The notes under the pieces: generated by a model
Seen by the model: only the letters and a program-made list of their open reading frames with translations
Database searches by the model: none
Told to the model about the DNA's origin: nothing
Shown here: in pieces, positions 37,893-48,200 of the stretch
Position numbering within the stretch: the first letter of the stretch is position 1
Layout of the letters: every line of letters starts with the position of its first letter
Translations under genes and position numbers: made by a program
Assembly: GCA_964036045.1 (NCBI GenBank)
Contig: OZ038394.1
Coordinates: 2,087,379 to 2,151,378 of the forward strand
Direction: 5' to 3'
From: Eutreptiella sp. 'Long Island Sound 2002'
Lineage: Eukaryota; Euglenozoa; Euglenophyceae; Eutreptiales; Eutreptiaceae
Length of the DNA stretch: 64,000 nucleotides

Positions 37893-39967
37893 TTTTAGAA
37901 GAGAGGGGGCATCTGCCTTTTCAAGTCCTGGACGCTAGTGCGATTGAGGGGATTAGGGGGTTAGTGGGTGAGAGCACATCTATATACATTTGCATACAGA
38001 TATTTGAGACCCTTACCCCCCCTGCCCCCCAGCGTATCGCGGCGCGACGGAAGGACCTGGGCCTCCATCCTACGTGGGATCTTCCAAGGAGCGACCTTGC
38101 CCAGATCTCGGGCTGTGCGCTCCCCTGTCCGCGCCCGCAGGTGCAGCTGTGGGGGGTTGGGTGTCCCCCCCTCCCGATGGCTGCACCTGCCGAGTGAAGC
38201 CCAGGCTCAAGAGCCCCCCCCCGCGGGCCGGCATACGGCCTGCTGCGCCCCTGTGCCACGAGGGGCGCCGCTGACGGTCTGCCCCACGTGCTGCCCTGCC
38301 ACCCCCGTGCCGCATTGCTGCGTACCTATGCCTGCCGTGCCCGCCCACGGAGGGAGGGGGGGGAGGGGCTGCACCGCACCGGGGGGAGAGGTGGACCACC
38401 CTGCCCCTGACACCCCTCATCCAGAGCAGCAGCCTGTGGCTGCCCCTGTGCCTGCAGTACAGCACGCCCTGCTGCACCCTGCTGCCCAGATCCTGCTCTG
38501 CAGTACCCTGCTACCCCTGTTCGCGGAGGGGTGGGGAGGCACCTGGATCCTACCCAGCTCGAAGCCGCCCTTCAGCCCCCTGCTGCTCGCGGTCCCGGGG
38601 AGGAGGGGGTTCACCCAGTGTCCCGTCTGCCCGCGCCGCTGCAGTGAGTGTGGCCGAGATGGAGCCAAAAACGTCCACCAGGCTCGCGCGCCCCCTTCTC
38701 TGCCCCATGCCCCAACCGCGGGAAGTGCCCATGGGAGGAAGGGGGGGGGGGGCAGTGATGCTGTGGCCGGCTGCACAGCCACAGGGGTGCCCGCAGCCAC
38801 CGCCCCCCAGGGGACATGAGGCCGGAGCCACTGAGGCTGTTCGCCCGTGGCTGGGACTGTAACTAACCCACCCCCCCATCACCCCCCCCTCCCCCCCCAA
38901 TTCTCGTGGGTGGTGGGGGCTGGAGTCGCGGAAAGAGGGGGAAGAGGGTGACCCAACCCTGGGGGGGGGGGGGGCTCCGGCGCGATGGCTCGTCGGAGGA
39001 GGAGGAAGAATTGGCCGGTGGCGGTCGCTGCCTGCGCCCCAGCACTACCGGCGGCAGCACGCGCTGCCGCGCCAGCGGCGGCTCGTTCTCTGATGAGCCC
39101 GGCGGCGACTCCCGCCCTCGGGAGCCCGGCACCATGTGTGGGGTGGGCGCAGGCCGGTGCACCTGCTGGGGCGCTTGAAGCCACGCACGCAACGCCTTGG
39201 CCCCTGCGCGTTGCGCTGCCGACGCCAGCCGGTGCCCCTCGTGGCCCAAGGAGCAGCAGTATTTAAAGCCCTGGCCGGTCGCCGCGCACGCCGCGCGCGT
39301 CGCCGCTCCGTGGGCAGGGCACAATACGCGCGCAGTGCCCAAACCGCGTCCTAGCGCCCGTGGGGCTCTAGCTGGGCGTGCCGGCGGCGGTGGCTGCGCG
39401 AGCGGGCAGCGCGGCTGCTACAGGAGCACCCGCTTGAAGGGCGCAGCGGCGCCTACCCACCCAGGGGGCGAGGCCTGCGGTCGTTCCCCCCTGCCCGGCC
39501 TTGCCAGTCGCCGCGCCCACAGGGCCCCGCAGTGCACCTCCAAGCGGCGCATGTGCTCCTGCATGGCTTCGCGGCACACGAACATGGACCTCTCCGTGCG
39601 ACCCATGCACTTGTAGCCCCCAAACGGGACTAGTGTGTTGCATAGCGGGCACAGCTGGCCCCCAAGAAGCTCACCAGCTCGCAGAAACTGTTGCGTTTTG
39701 TCGAGCGCGAGCTTGAGCGCGTGCGCTCGTTCACGAAGTGGCAGGACACGACCCGCCCTTGTGCCCTGGAGCCGCTGGGAGAGCCCGGCCTGCATGCTCC
39801 TCAAAATCCAAGGCCAATTCCACGTACGTGACTTGGCCCTGGCCCAGGAGCCACAACAAGACCCCTGCCCACCGCTACAAGGCGTGCAAAAAGGCCGCCT
39901 CCCATGGCCAATGCGGCGGTAGCCCCTCCGGTGCATCCAGCGGGGGTCGGGCTGGAGGCCTGGGCAG
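37893..39967 (-). mobile_element. LINE copy B, 5'-truncated
   Basis: Matches 22231-24499 of copy A from the 3' terminus (TTAGAAGAGAGGGGGCAT on the plus strand) to a truncation at about 39967, next to CAACTGC repeats. It contains only the C-terminal part of ORF2, with frameshifts. 5' truncation is the usual result of target-primed reverse transcription. Confidence 0.88.
37960..39960 (-). pseudogene. C-terminal ORF2 fragment of LINE copy B
   Basis: Pieces in different frames match copy A: LPLRERAHALKLALDKTQQF and QLCPLCNTLVPFGGYKCM at about 39.63-39.75 kb, then RVLCPAHGAATRAACAATGQ at about 39.3 kb. Copy B keeps CPLC where copy A has RPLC, followed by FVCREAMQEHMRRLEVH. Together these give CxxC-...-C-...-H-x5-H, a finger partly lost in copy A. 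Confidence 0.75.
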
Positions 39968-42900
39968 TGCCCAACTGCCAACTGCCAACTGCCCAACAGC
40001 AGCCGACCGACCCCCCCCACACCCACATCAGAAAACTGTCCCTCGGGGAAAACATGAAATTCATCAAAGGGGCCCGAAATGGAAGGCCGATTTGAGGTAC
40101 CTAAGCTGTTTTTTTGCGTCTGGAACCCCTCTCCCCCCGACCACCACCACCTTTTTGCCACTAAGCAATGGCTAGACCGAATTCCCTTCTGGTTGAAGCA
40201 AACACATTTCAGGGGGGCTTACACAAATAAACCAGTGCCCATTCAACACACCTACAGGCCAACATGGAGCAGCCCTTGCCCCATGGAACCATAGGCTTCG
40301 TTACTGTTGTGTTTTTTGGTTCCCCTTGTTGATTTTGTGTCGGCCGCAGTAGTGTTGCATTACGCGTGCTGCAGTGGTGTTACGCTACAGCGGCTGCAGT
40401 AGTGCCGCAGAACACGCGCACCAGTACGCCGTGCAAGAAAATACATCTGCACCTTCCGCTCATGCCGCGCGCGCCATGAGACGGAGACAGCAAGCATGGG
40501 TATGGCCACTACCTTCCTGCTTGAGGGCAAGCTCCAAGCGTTGGACACGGTGACGCAATTCCTGCTTCTCTGTATCTGCAATCAGAGAAACGTGCAGCTC
40601 AATTGCCCACGACGGGAGTCTGGATCAAGCAGAGGGTAGGGCCGGGGCTGAGTTGAGCGACCGGTATGTAGTTCTAACCCTGAGACGCCTTTTGCAAGAG
40701 GGAAACCTGAGGGCCTTGCCAGCAGGTGGACCGTTTCTGGAGGGAATCCGTTCCGATCCAGTTGAAGGTCGGTGCATAACGTGTGTATCGTTGGAGCTTG
40801 CATTGGAACCTTTGATCATTGGGCACCATGCCAAGGATTAGAGGGACGCTCAGTGGCCAGCTGCGCATCCGCTGACCACCGCAACTGCCGGCGCTGCAAG
40901 GGACCATGCGGGTGCAGCCACAAAGATTGGCGCCCGAGGGCTGTTGGGGTGTGCCTCGCTTTGTAAGAACGGGCCACCACAAGCGGCTGATGTGCGCCAA
41001 CGGAGAGTGGCAGCGTGCGCCAACGCAACGCATGTGGGATGCCTTTCGGCCCCGGTGCTGGAAATATGTTTGCTTTATGTTCCGGCTACCGATTCTCTAC
41101 ATTGTTAACTTGGCGTGCTTTGCTAACTTTTTCGACAACTTTGCTACGCGTGTTGTCGGTTTTTATTGCCTGGCCGACGTTGACGGGTTGAAGAAAATTT
41201 TCGATTTTGGCGGGTGCTCCTGCTTTTCCGGCGAGTGCCGACATATGACAAGCAATTGTCTGGCACACATGCACCACTGGTCAAAACATCGTCGGCAGAA
41301 ATATTCGACACGAACGCACTGCACAGGTCATGGCTTGCCCATTGAGCCATCGCTTACATCGGATCACTGAGGCACACACGCGTGCAGGCGTGCACATCAT
41401 CTCGCCAGGCATGTGGCGGCAGCAAGTGACAGAGAACGGAACAGCGAGGGCGGAGTGGCACAGGGGTGTGAGGGGGATATGTTGGTTGGATGGCGCCTCG
41501 TTTCCTGGTGCACTAGACTCTGCACTCACCACATGTGTGACCCTTTCCGAATTGGGGTCATCGGTCGCGGGGAAGGGAGAGCTGTTCTTATCAGCGCAGG
41601 GGCGGGAGATGGGGAGAGAGCGAGCGGCAGAGAGGGTGTGGGCAGATGGAAGATGGAGAGAGGATCGACGGAGGAGGGGGAGCCAAGGGCATCGGCACTG
41701 TGCTGACTGCTGCAACACTCACACAGGACGCCAGTCTCTGACACGCAACAGGCCTCTGTGCACGTAGGACGTGTGTCAAGCTGGGGTGGGCGGGCTTGCA
41801 ACTGGGGGGGGAGGGTGTCGATACAGCCCTGTGGCTAGGACCCCCCCCTCCCCCAAAAAGGGCTCAATTGAAGGGTGCCCCAAAATCCTTCCGAGACTGA
41901 CTCCTGGGCCCCGGAGGGATTTTTGGAATCAGCGCGTCGAGGGGCTTCAGAAAAGTCATCATTTGCCATGTATTTTAGGGGGGGGGATGACCATTTTCAA
42001 TGCTCAAAAAATTTTCGGCGTCTTCGGTGCCAGAGCTCATAATGCCTAATGTATGGTCCTGTCACTTGAGCCCTTTCCTGAAGCCCCTCCCTCCCCGCAG
42101 TTTTGGGGGCTGTATTGACCCCCGCCCCGCTCAGTTGAAAACCCGACTTCCCCCTGCAAAAAGCCCAGTCGATGGGATGAAGCCGGGGGCTGTGAGCCAC
42201 TGCGCGTGGGGACACGCAGTCCACGCAGTGCAACATCATCCCGTTATCCCCCTGAAGCCCGAGCTGCAGCCCAAGCCTTCACCGACCTTCTTCTGCGGCG
42301 TCCGCACTTGGGCGGGCTGAGGTCATTCGTGCTGTGCGGGGCACCACGGCACCATCGTTCGCTGCAGCAAAAGAAGAAGCACAATCACCAATGAGGCATG
42401 CCACCATCAGCCTACTCCCTGTGCAAGTTGGTTCTGCCCTCACTCTCTGTGCCTTCTGGCGCCATGTGACTGAACTTCCTTTAACGGCGAACAGGGGACT
42501 GTGTCCCTGAACGGACAGGACTGCTCGACCCAGAGTTGGGGCGACTGCAGGACGCGATAACGGCACCGGAAATTGAGTCTGGCATCACGGCAATGACAAC
42601 AGGAATGGCCATGGCAATGGCAATCGAAAATGTAAGCAACGATGATGAATGGGAGAATTGCTATAAAAACTGGAGCAGCTCACGGGAGGGTCGTAGCAAC
42701 GGGCCATACGCCGACTCCTTCCCGCTTCCATGCCACTTTCAGGGTGGGGGGTGGGGTGGGGTGGGGCTCCGGACCTCTACATATATGGCTTGAAATGGCC
42801 TTCTCATCGCGTTGATCACTTGGAGGTGCAGATGTAGGGGCAAAAAATATTGCAACAGGGGGGGGGGGGGGCATGGTAGGCGGTACTTTTGTTTAAGGGG

Positions 42901-44270
42901 GTTTAATGGGGACAAAATTAGAATTGGCTGCCTCACCCCTGCCTTCTCGGGGGCCCACAAGTGGGCGGGAATGCTACATAACCCCTGCGTTCTCGGGACC
43001 CCAACAAAGGGGACAGAATCAGAATTGGCTGCATGTCATCTGCCTTTGCAATATACCCGGAATTTTCAGGAGAAATCGATAGTGGGCAGAAATGGGTATT
43101 TTTTCAGTCCGCCCGAAATAAGTATCCCATCTCTGAGCAGAGTGTCTTAGAGATGGCCACTACCCTCGTTGGTGGGACACTGTACTGACAAACAGAGGGC
43201 CCTTGGTTCAATTCTCAGTGGAAGCAAAAGCACACTGTGGACATAAGGGGGGGGGGGCTACATGATGCGCTCGCACAACAGGAGGACTGAGCATGGGATT
43301 GGACAGGCAAAAGGTTATTATGTTCCCCCGTTGGGGAAAAGACCCCACAAGTGGACATCCCAGGGCCCAAAAACCGCTGTTTGGGAGAGGCCCCTCACTG
43401 CCGGTTTGGGATGACAGCTTGGAGGCACTTGGCCAACGGTTTTTTCCCCCATAGCTCACCAAGAGTCTACATAGACACATAGGGTAAAAACACAATTTTT
43501 TACCCTTTGCCACATCACGAAAAATTTGTTTTCGGCGTCTTTGGCGCCGATGGTCCGGCACTTTGGTGCCAATTTCTAATTTTAGCTACCCCACCCCACC
43601 CTGCGGCATGGGCAACCCTATGGCACCAGATTTTGTTTTTTCCCACGATGGTCACTTTGGTCTGGTGGGGGGGAGGGCAGGCCAAAGGGGGGTAGCCCCC
43701 CTCCCCCTACGGTGTGCGGCCATTCTAATACCTCCCTGGGGCAACGCCTCCCGCTGCGAACATGCCTACTTCCCACTGCCCTGTCACTACACTTGGTTTC
43801 CTGAGCACTGCTGTGGTCTCACCATGTGGTCTCAATAGCATCATGCCAACAGTGGACAGCAGATACTGGCTGCCTCCCATGGCCACTGTACACAATCTTC
43901 AGGGTTGGGCCAGCGTTTCCGTACCGTTAACGCTTTGCTACTGTTGACTACTGGGCGCTGGCAACATTGGCTGGAAGTAGTAGCACTGGCCTCGCTCCAT
44001 AGCCTCCTCACTGCATACGGTCCTCAGGGCATGGGCTGAGCCAGTGGTCATGGGTGGGTGGCACTGCTGTCAGAGTTACCCCCTCGGGTGTGTGGCAATA
44101 CCCGGTCGTCACCCATAGCCCCGTCACTGCATGCGGTCCTCAGGGCTGGGCTCAAGTCGGTGTGTCTGTGTTGGCAATGGGCACCGCTGACAGCGCGCCG
44201 TCTCGTCCGGCACTCGTTGTCACTCAGGGGCCGATAGCGCCTGCGGTGGTTGTCCCAGGGGGCGTGTTCA
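39968..44270. other. Repeat-rich interval without a supportable gene
   Basis: Contains C/G homopolymers, a GCGTCTTTGGCGCC-type repeat at about 43.53 kb and a related one at about 42.01 kb, and a degenerate tandem array at about 43.85-44.2 kb with units sharing CGGTCCTCAGGGC. Frames at 40.58-41.03 kb (-) and 41.3-41.8 kb are open but unrecognised. Confidence 0.4.
42890..43060. repeat. Imperfect direct duplication of about 110 bp
   Basis: GGGGACAAAATTAGAATTGG followed by a CTGCCTTCTCGGG segment recurs as GGGGACAGAATCAGAATTGG followed by CTGCCTTTGC. Confidence 0.6.
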
Positions 44271-44276
44271 CCTTGC

Positions 44277-44629
44277 TTATGGGCACTGCCGGCCGCGTGC
44301 TGTCTCCATGGTTGGCGTCCTGGGGTGTATTGCTGACGTTACGCAGCACTCCTGAATTGAATTGTTGTAGTTGTCGGGCTCTGAGACGTACACGGCCAGC
44401 TTCACCTGGGGATCGCCTGGACACCCGTGCCTCGTCGCATTGGTGACTGCCTTATCCAACATGATATTGCACGCCATGGGATCCCGTTGACAACAACGCA
44501 CAGCTCCTCATCTGGCTCAAGTGTCACCGCTTGACCTCTCACAAAATAGCGAACTCTTTGATGTTCGTAGGAGACTGTACTGCCGGCCACCCACTTCAGC
44601 GTTGCCTCAATACACTTGAGCCACGACAC
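44277..44629 (-). pseudogene. Histidine-kinase-type ATPase domain fragment
   Basis: One frame reads WLKCIEATLKWVAGSTVSYE and VRGQAVTLEPDEELCVVV; a one-base shift at about 44.48 kb leads into DPMACNIMLDKAVTNATRHG and then VKLAVYVSE. The second block resembles the N-box of histidine-kinase ATPase domains (N-x3-D-x-A-x2-N-A-x2-H-G, with K in place of the usual second N). It may be a fragment of a sensor kinase, or an exon of a larger gene carrying an indel. The strand matches the WD40 gene upstream, but I cannot link them. Confidence 0.45.
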
Positions 44630-44746
44630 ACCTCACAGGCTGGACAAGCTGCTGGCGGTTAAGCGACGGCGGTCGGCAGTTAGCCCAAAAGAACGAGGGG
44701 AAGGGGGCAGTCCAGGTCCTTAAAAGGGGGGGGGGGGGGGCAGGGG

Positions 44747-44953
44747 CAGGGCTCCTTTTGAGAGGGGGTGGCTGGGTCTAGGGGGGGTCCCCAGGTACTG
44801 AGTTTTTAGAGGCGCCAAAGAAATTTTTTGATTGGCCGAAGGCCCGGAAGACAATTTGGCCCAATCTTTTAAAGGGGGGGGGTGGGTCCACGGGAGGGGG
44901 GTTTGCCCCCCCCCCCTCCCCCCAGTGGTGCCGAGTTGTTAAAACGAGCCCTG
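44747..44953. mobile_element. hAT-type MITE with 8-bp target-site duplication
   Basis: 207 bp bounded by inverted repeats CAGGGCTCCTTTT and CAGGGCTCGTTTT (one mismatch in 13). It is flanked on both sides by GGCAGGGG (44739-44746 and 44954-44961), a perfect 8-bp duplication as made by hAT transposases. It has no coding capacity; the interior has G/C runs and TTTTTAGAGGCGCCAAAGAA. Confidence 0.85.
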
Positions 44954-45125
44954 GGCAGGGGTGCAGACCTTTTGGACACAAAGATTCTCACTACCGGAAG
45001 CTCAGCTTCAATCACTCAATCACTGCATTATCATGTTTCAAGGCGTTCCTCTACCTCACCAAGCTCTGCCCTGCACCACTCCACTGAAGCCTTTGGTAGT
45101 ATTGCAGGCCGGGCATGCCCCATAC

Positions 45126-45248
45126 CGTTCGTCATGTCCCAGATCATGATGCTCTCGTCACGACTCGCCGAAACCAAGGACTTGGCGCTCAGCTGGGCCA
45201 CAGCCCACACTTGATCGGTGTGGCCTTCCAGCGTGCGGATGCAGGCAC
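45126..45248 (-). CDS. WD40 exon, blade 7
   Basis: Encodes ACIRTLEGHTDQVWAVAQLS and SASRDESIMIWDMTN. Acceptor TGCCCCTAG, donor GTATGGGG; 123 nt, phase 1-1. Confidence 0.86.
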
Positions 45249-48200
45249 CTAGGGGCACAGGTGGTGCAACAGACGCACGCCTGCAAGCGACCCCTGGTCC
45301 ATAGGTGAGGGCCCCTCACCCACCCACCAGCCACACATACCTCCTGCCGAGACACAACAGGCCGCCCAGTGGGCACGTGCAGGGCTCCTTTTAAGGGGGA
45401 GCAGTGGGTGGGTGGGTCCAGCCCCAAGCACTAACGGTCCCCAAGAAAAATTCGTCTCGCTGCAGCATGCTGCGGCATGCTTCAGCCTGTTGGTCCGGGA
45501 TACGTTCTTTTCCGTAAGGCGCAAAGGAGACAAAAAGCAGACCAAACACAGTGAAAAGCAAACCCTGACACCCTGCAAATATCAACACAGCAGAATCAAT
45601 TCATAGGTGCGCATGTTTCTACTGCTCCTCCTCACATTTTCGCTTCTTGTCCATCTTATTGACGTACATGATCGCCAAATGGCACAACATCTCATTCCTC
45701 ATATTGGGACGATCATGTGTCAGGATGTGTCCCAGCAAACTGAAGGCCCTCTCCACGTGGCATGCAGAGCGAGGCCGCTGGATAAAAACCACAGCAATTG
45801 AGGACAGAACAGGAAAATCAGCAGCTTTCACCTCCCACCAAGCAACTCTGGCAGAAGTTGTTTCTGGCATGGAGATGGAGCAGGCAATACAATGTACCGT
45901 TCCCATTCAGCACGAGGAATCTCAGGGATGCACTTGCTAATTTCAGCTTGCGAGAAAATTCAGCCCGCTGCCGCATGCTTCAAAGCCCCCACCAACAGCT
46001 CCTAAAATCTAGTGCTGCGGTATGCTGCGGCTGTTGGTGCTTGTCCAGCCCCCCCCCCCCCCCCCCAGTGGTGCTGAGTTTTTAGAGGTGCCAAAGACAC
46101 CGAAGAAAATTTGTGGTGTAAACTAACTGGCGCTGAAGGCGCCAGAGAAATTTTTTGATTGGCCGTGTAGTCAATTGAGTGGTGCCGAGTGCATGTGTGC
46201 CAAGGATTTGGTGATTAGCGCAGTTGTCACCAGCAATTCTGTGACAAAAAACTTTTTGGGTTGATCCCATGTTAATCCCAAGGCCATGATGGACCACTTT
46301 TTGGGTTTGGACATCGAACACCAAATCCCAGGCAGAAGCGCCATATGAATGGCGGAGTGTACCTTAGGTTCTGCGATTCTTCACCTGGATGGGGTCCTCG
46401 CAGAGCCCAGGAGCCTCAAAGAAGTCAGAGTGCAGGCGTTCGTCCTTCCAGCAGAAGTGGTGCAAGTACCATATGCCAGGGACGTGTGCGCCCCTGATTC
46501 GCTGCCCCTCCTCCTGATGGCCCCCTCCAGCCCGCCCCGGTGCCACATCACCTTGCACGGGGCAGGTCGCAGCCGGGCGGCGGCTGCATCAAGGGGCCGA
46601 GATGCATGGCATTAGCTTCGTGCCCCCTTCTGGGCCTCGCCTGGTGCATGTCCCAGCCTGTTCTCCATAGCCCTTGATCGGTGCGAGGCTGGCACGTCAA
46701 GTGGCGCACAGCCAGTTGCCTACACAAGGCATTTCCCTCCACAGCACGCTTCATTGTCCTCGTTGACCTCTGTTGATCCTCCTGATCAGCCCTCAACAAC
46801 CCTGGACTCCTCCACGACACTCGGTCACCCGCATGAAAGCATGCACGGCTGGAGGCTTCACTGGAAGCGACGGGGGTCGGAATGGGGGGGGGGTGGCGTT
46901 TGGTCTCACACCCTTTCCCACCCATTCCTCCCACCAAACCTCCCTTCCTGCCATCCCCCCCCCCTACTTCACTGTGTAGAGCAGATGCCTTTCCCGGCCC
47001 CTGAAATCCCCCTCTCAAACCCCAAAACCCTGACCCCCTCCCTCATACCTGTATCCACATTCCACATTTTAATAGCATTGTCGGTGCTTCCCGACACCAG
47101 TTGTCGGGAGCCCATCGCTGCCACTGCACAGACCTGGCCCACGTGGCCCTCCAGCGTGCACTTACAAGTCCCTGTGCGAAGCGAGAAGGAGTGCACAGGG
47201 GAGCCCCACTCCCGCCGCGACAGAAAGTGCCCGTGTGGTGTCATGCAAACGGTGGTCCCCCAAACAAAGCCCTCAACAACCTCCCCAACCCGCCGCTGAC
47301 ACCTGTTGACCCCAACCCTAAACAACGATTGACAACACTCCACTTTGGCGAGGAGGACGCTTTTCCTGCGGCGTGCAGGGAAACCTGCCCAGATGTGGAA
47401 TACAGTTTGTGCGTTGTTGAGCTGAAGCCTGAAGCCCATGTGACTCGCATTGAACTTGTCGTTGTGAACACTACCGAGCACTGGATGGGGCAAGACGGGC
47501 GCTTCATAAATAATATTTGTTGCTCATGTGGCTCTACTTGACTTGTTGATGCTAACCAATAAATTAGGTTTCTCTAACCCTGCGGCGCCTGTGGCGTCCA
47601 TGCGGCGCGCAAAAAGCGTTCTCTAGGGGGTGTTCCCTTGTGCCCCTGGCCTCCTGGGGCAGCTCCTCCTGTGGCTCATCACATGTGCTGAGGCTGACAT
47701 GCCCCACCTGTGCCACATCCCCTTACATGGCAGGGGGTCACATGCGGGGTTGGGCGGCTCCTGAGGCAGAGAGGGCCGTAAGCTGGGCGATGAGCCGGGC
47801 CTCGGCCTGACCTTCGGCCCGCATCTACTGCCACCGGAGTAGTGTCTCAGAACAAGGGGGTGGCCCACGAAATCATAGGGCGCCACGTGCGGCCCCTTGG
47901 GCCTCCACCGATTTGGGTCTTTGGGGCCACCATCGGTGCGACTGGGGGTGAGAGGGATACGAGCGGGAGGGCTGTCGTACCAGCACCTGGCACAAGGCGG
48001 GCTGCCGCATTGCTGCTCCCGAAAACCCTGCGGCAGGAGTGCGTGTGTGTACCAAATCCCACCCGCGGGCGGTAGAAGTGGATGCAAAGCGACTTCACAC
48101 AGGGGCTTGGTAAACTGGCAACAGATCTCATGATCCGTCAGTGACCGGGAACTCTCACGAACCAACTGACTGACTGACTGACTAACCAACTGATTAACGG

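Noticed and set aside
43160-43225. tRNA gene or tRNA-derived SINE
   Set aside because: GGTTCAATTCT resembles a B box, but no acceptor stem or convincing A box could be paired.
46364-46558. Extra exon of the WD40 gene
   Set aside because: The frame is open and ends near a possible donor, but it has no WD40 pattern and its acceptor is weak; a related sequence at about 47.7 kb suggests a repeat.
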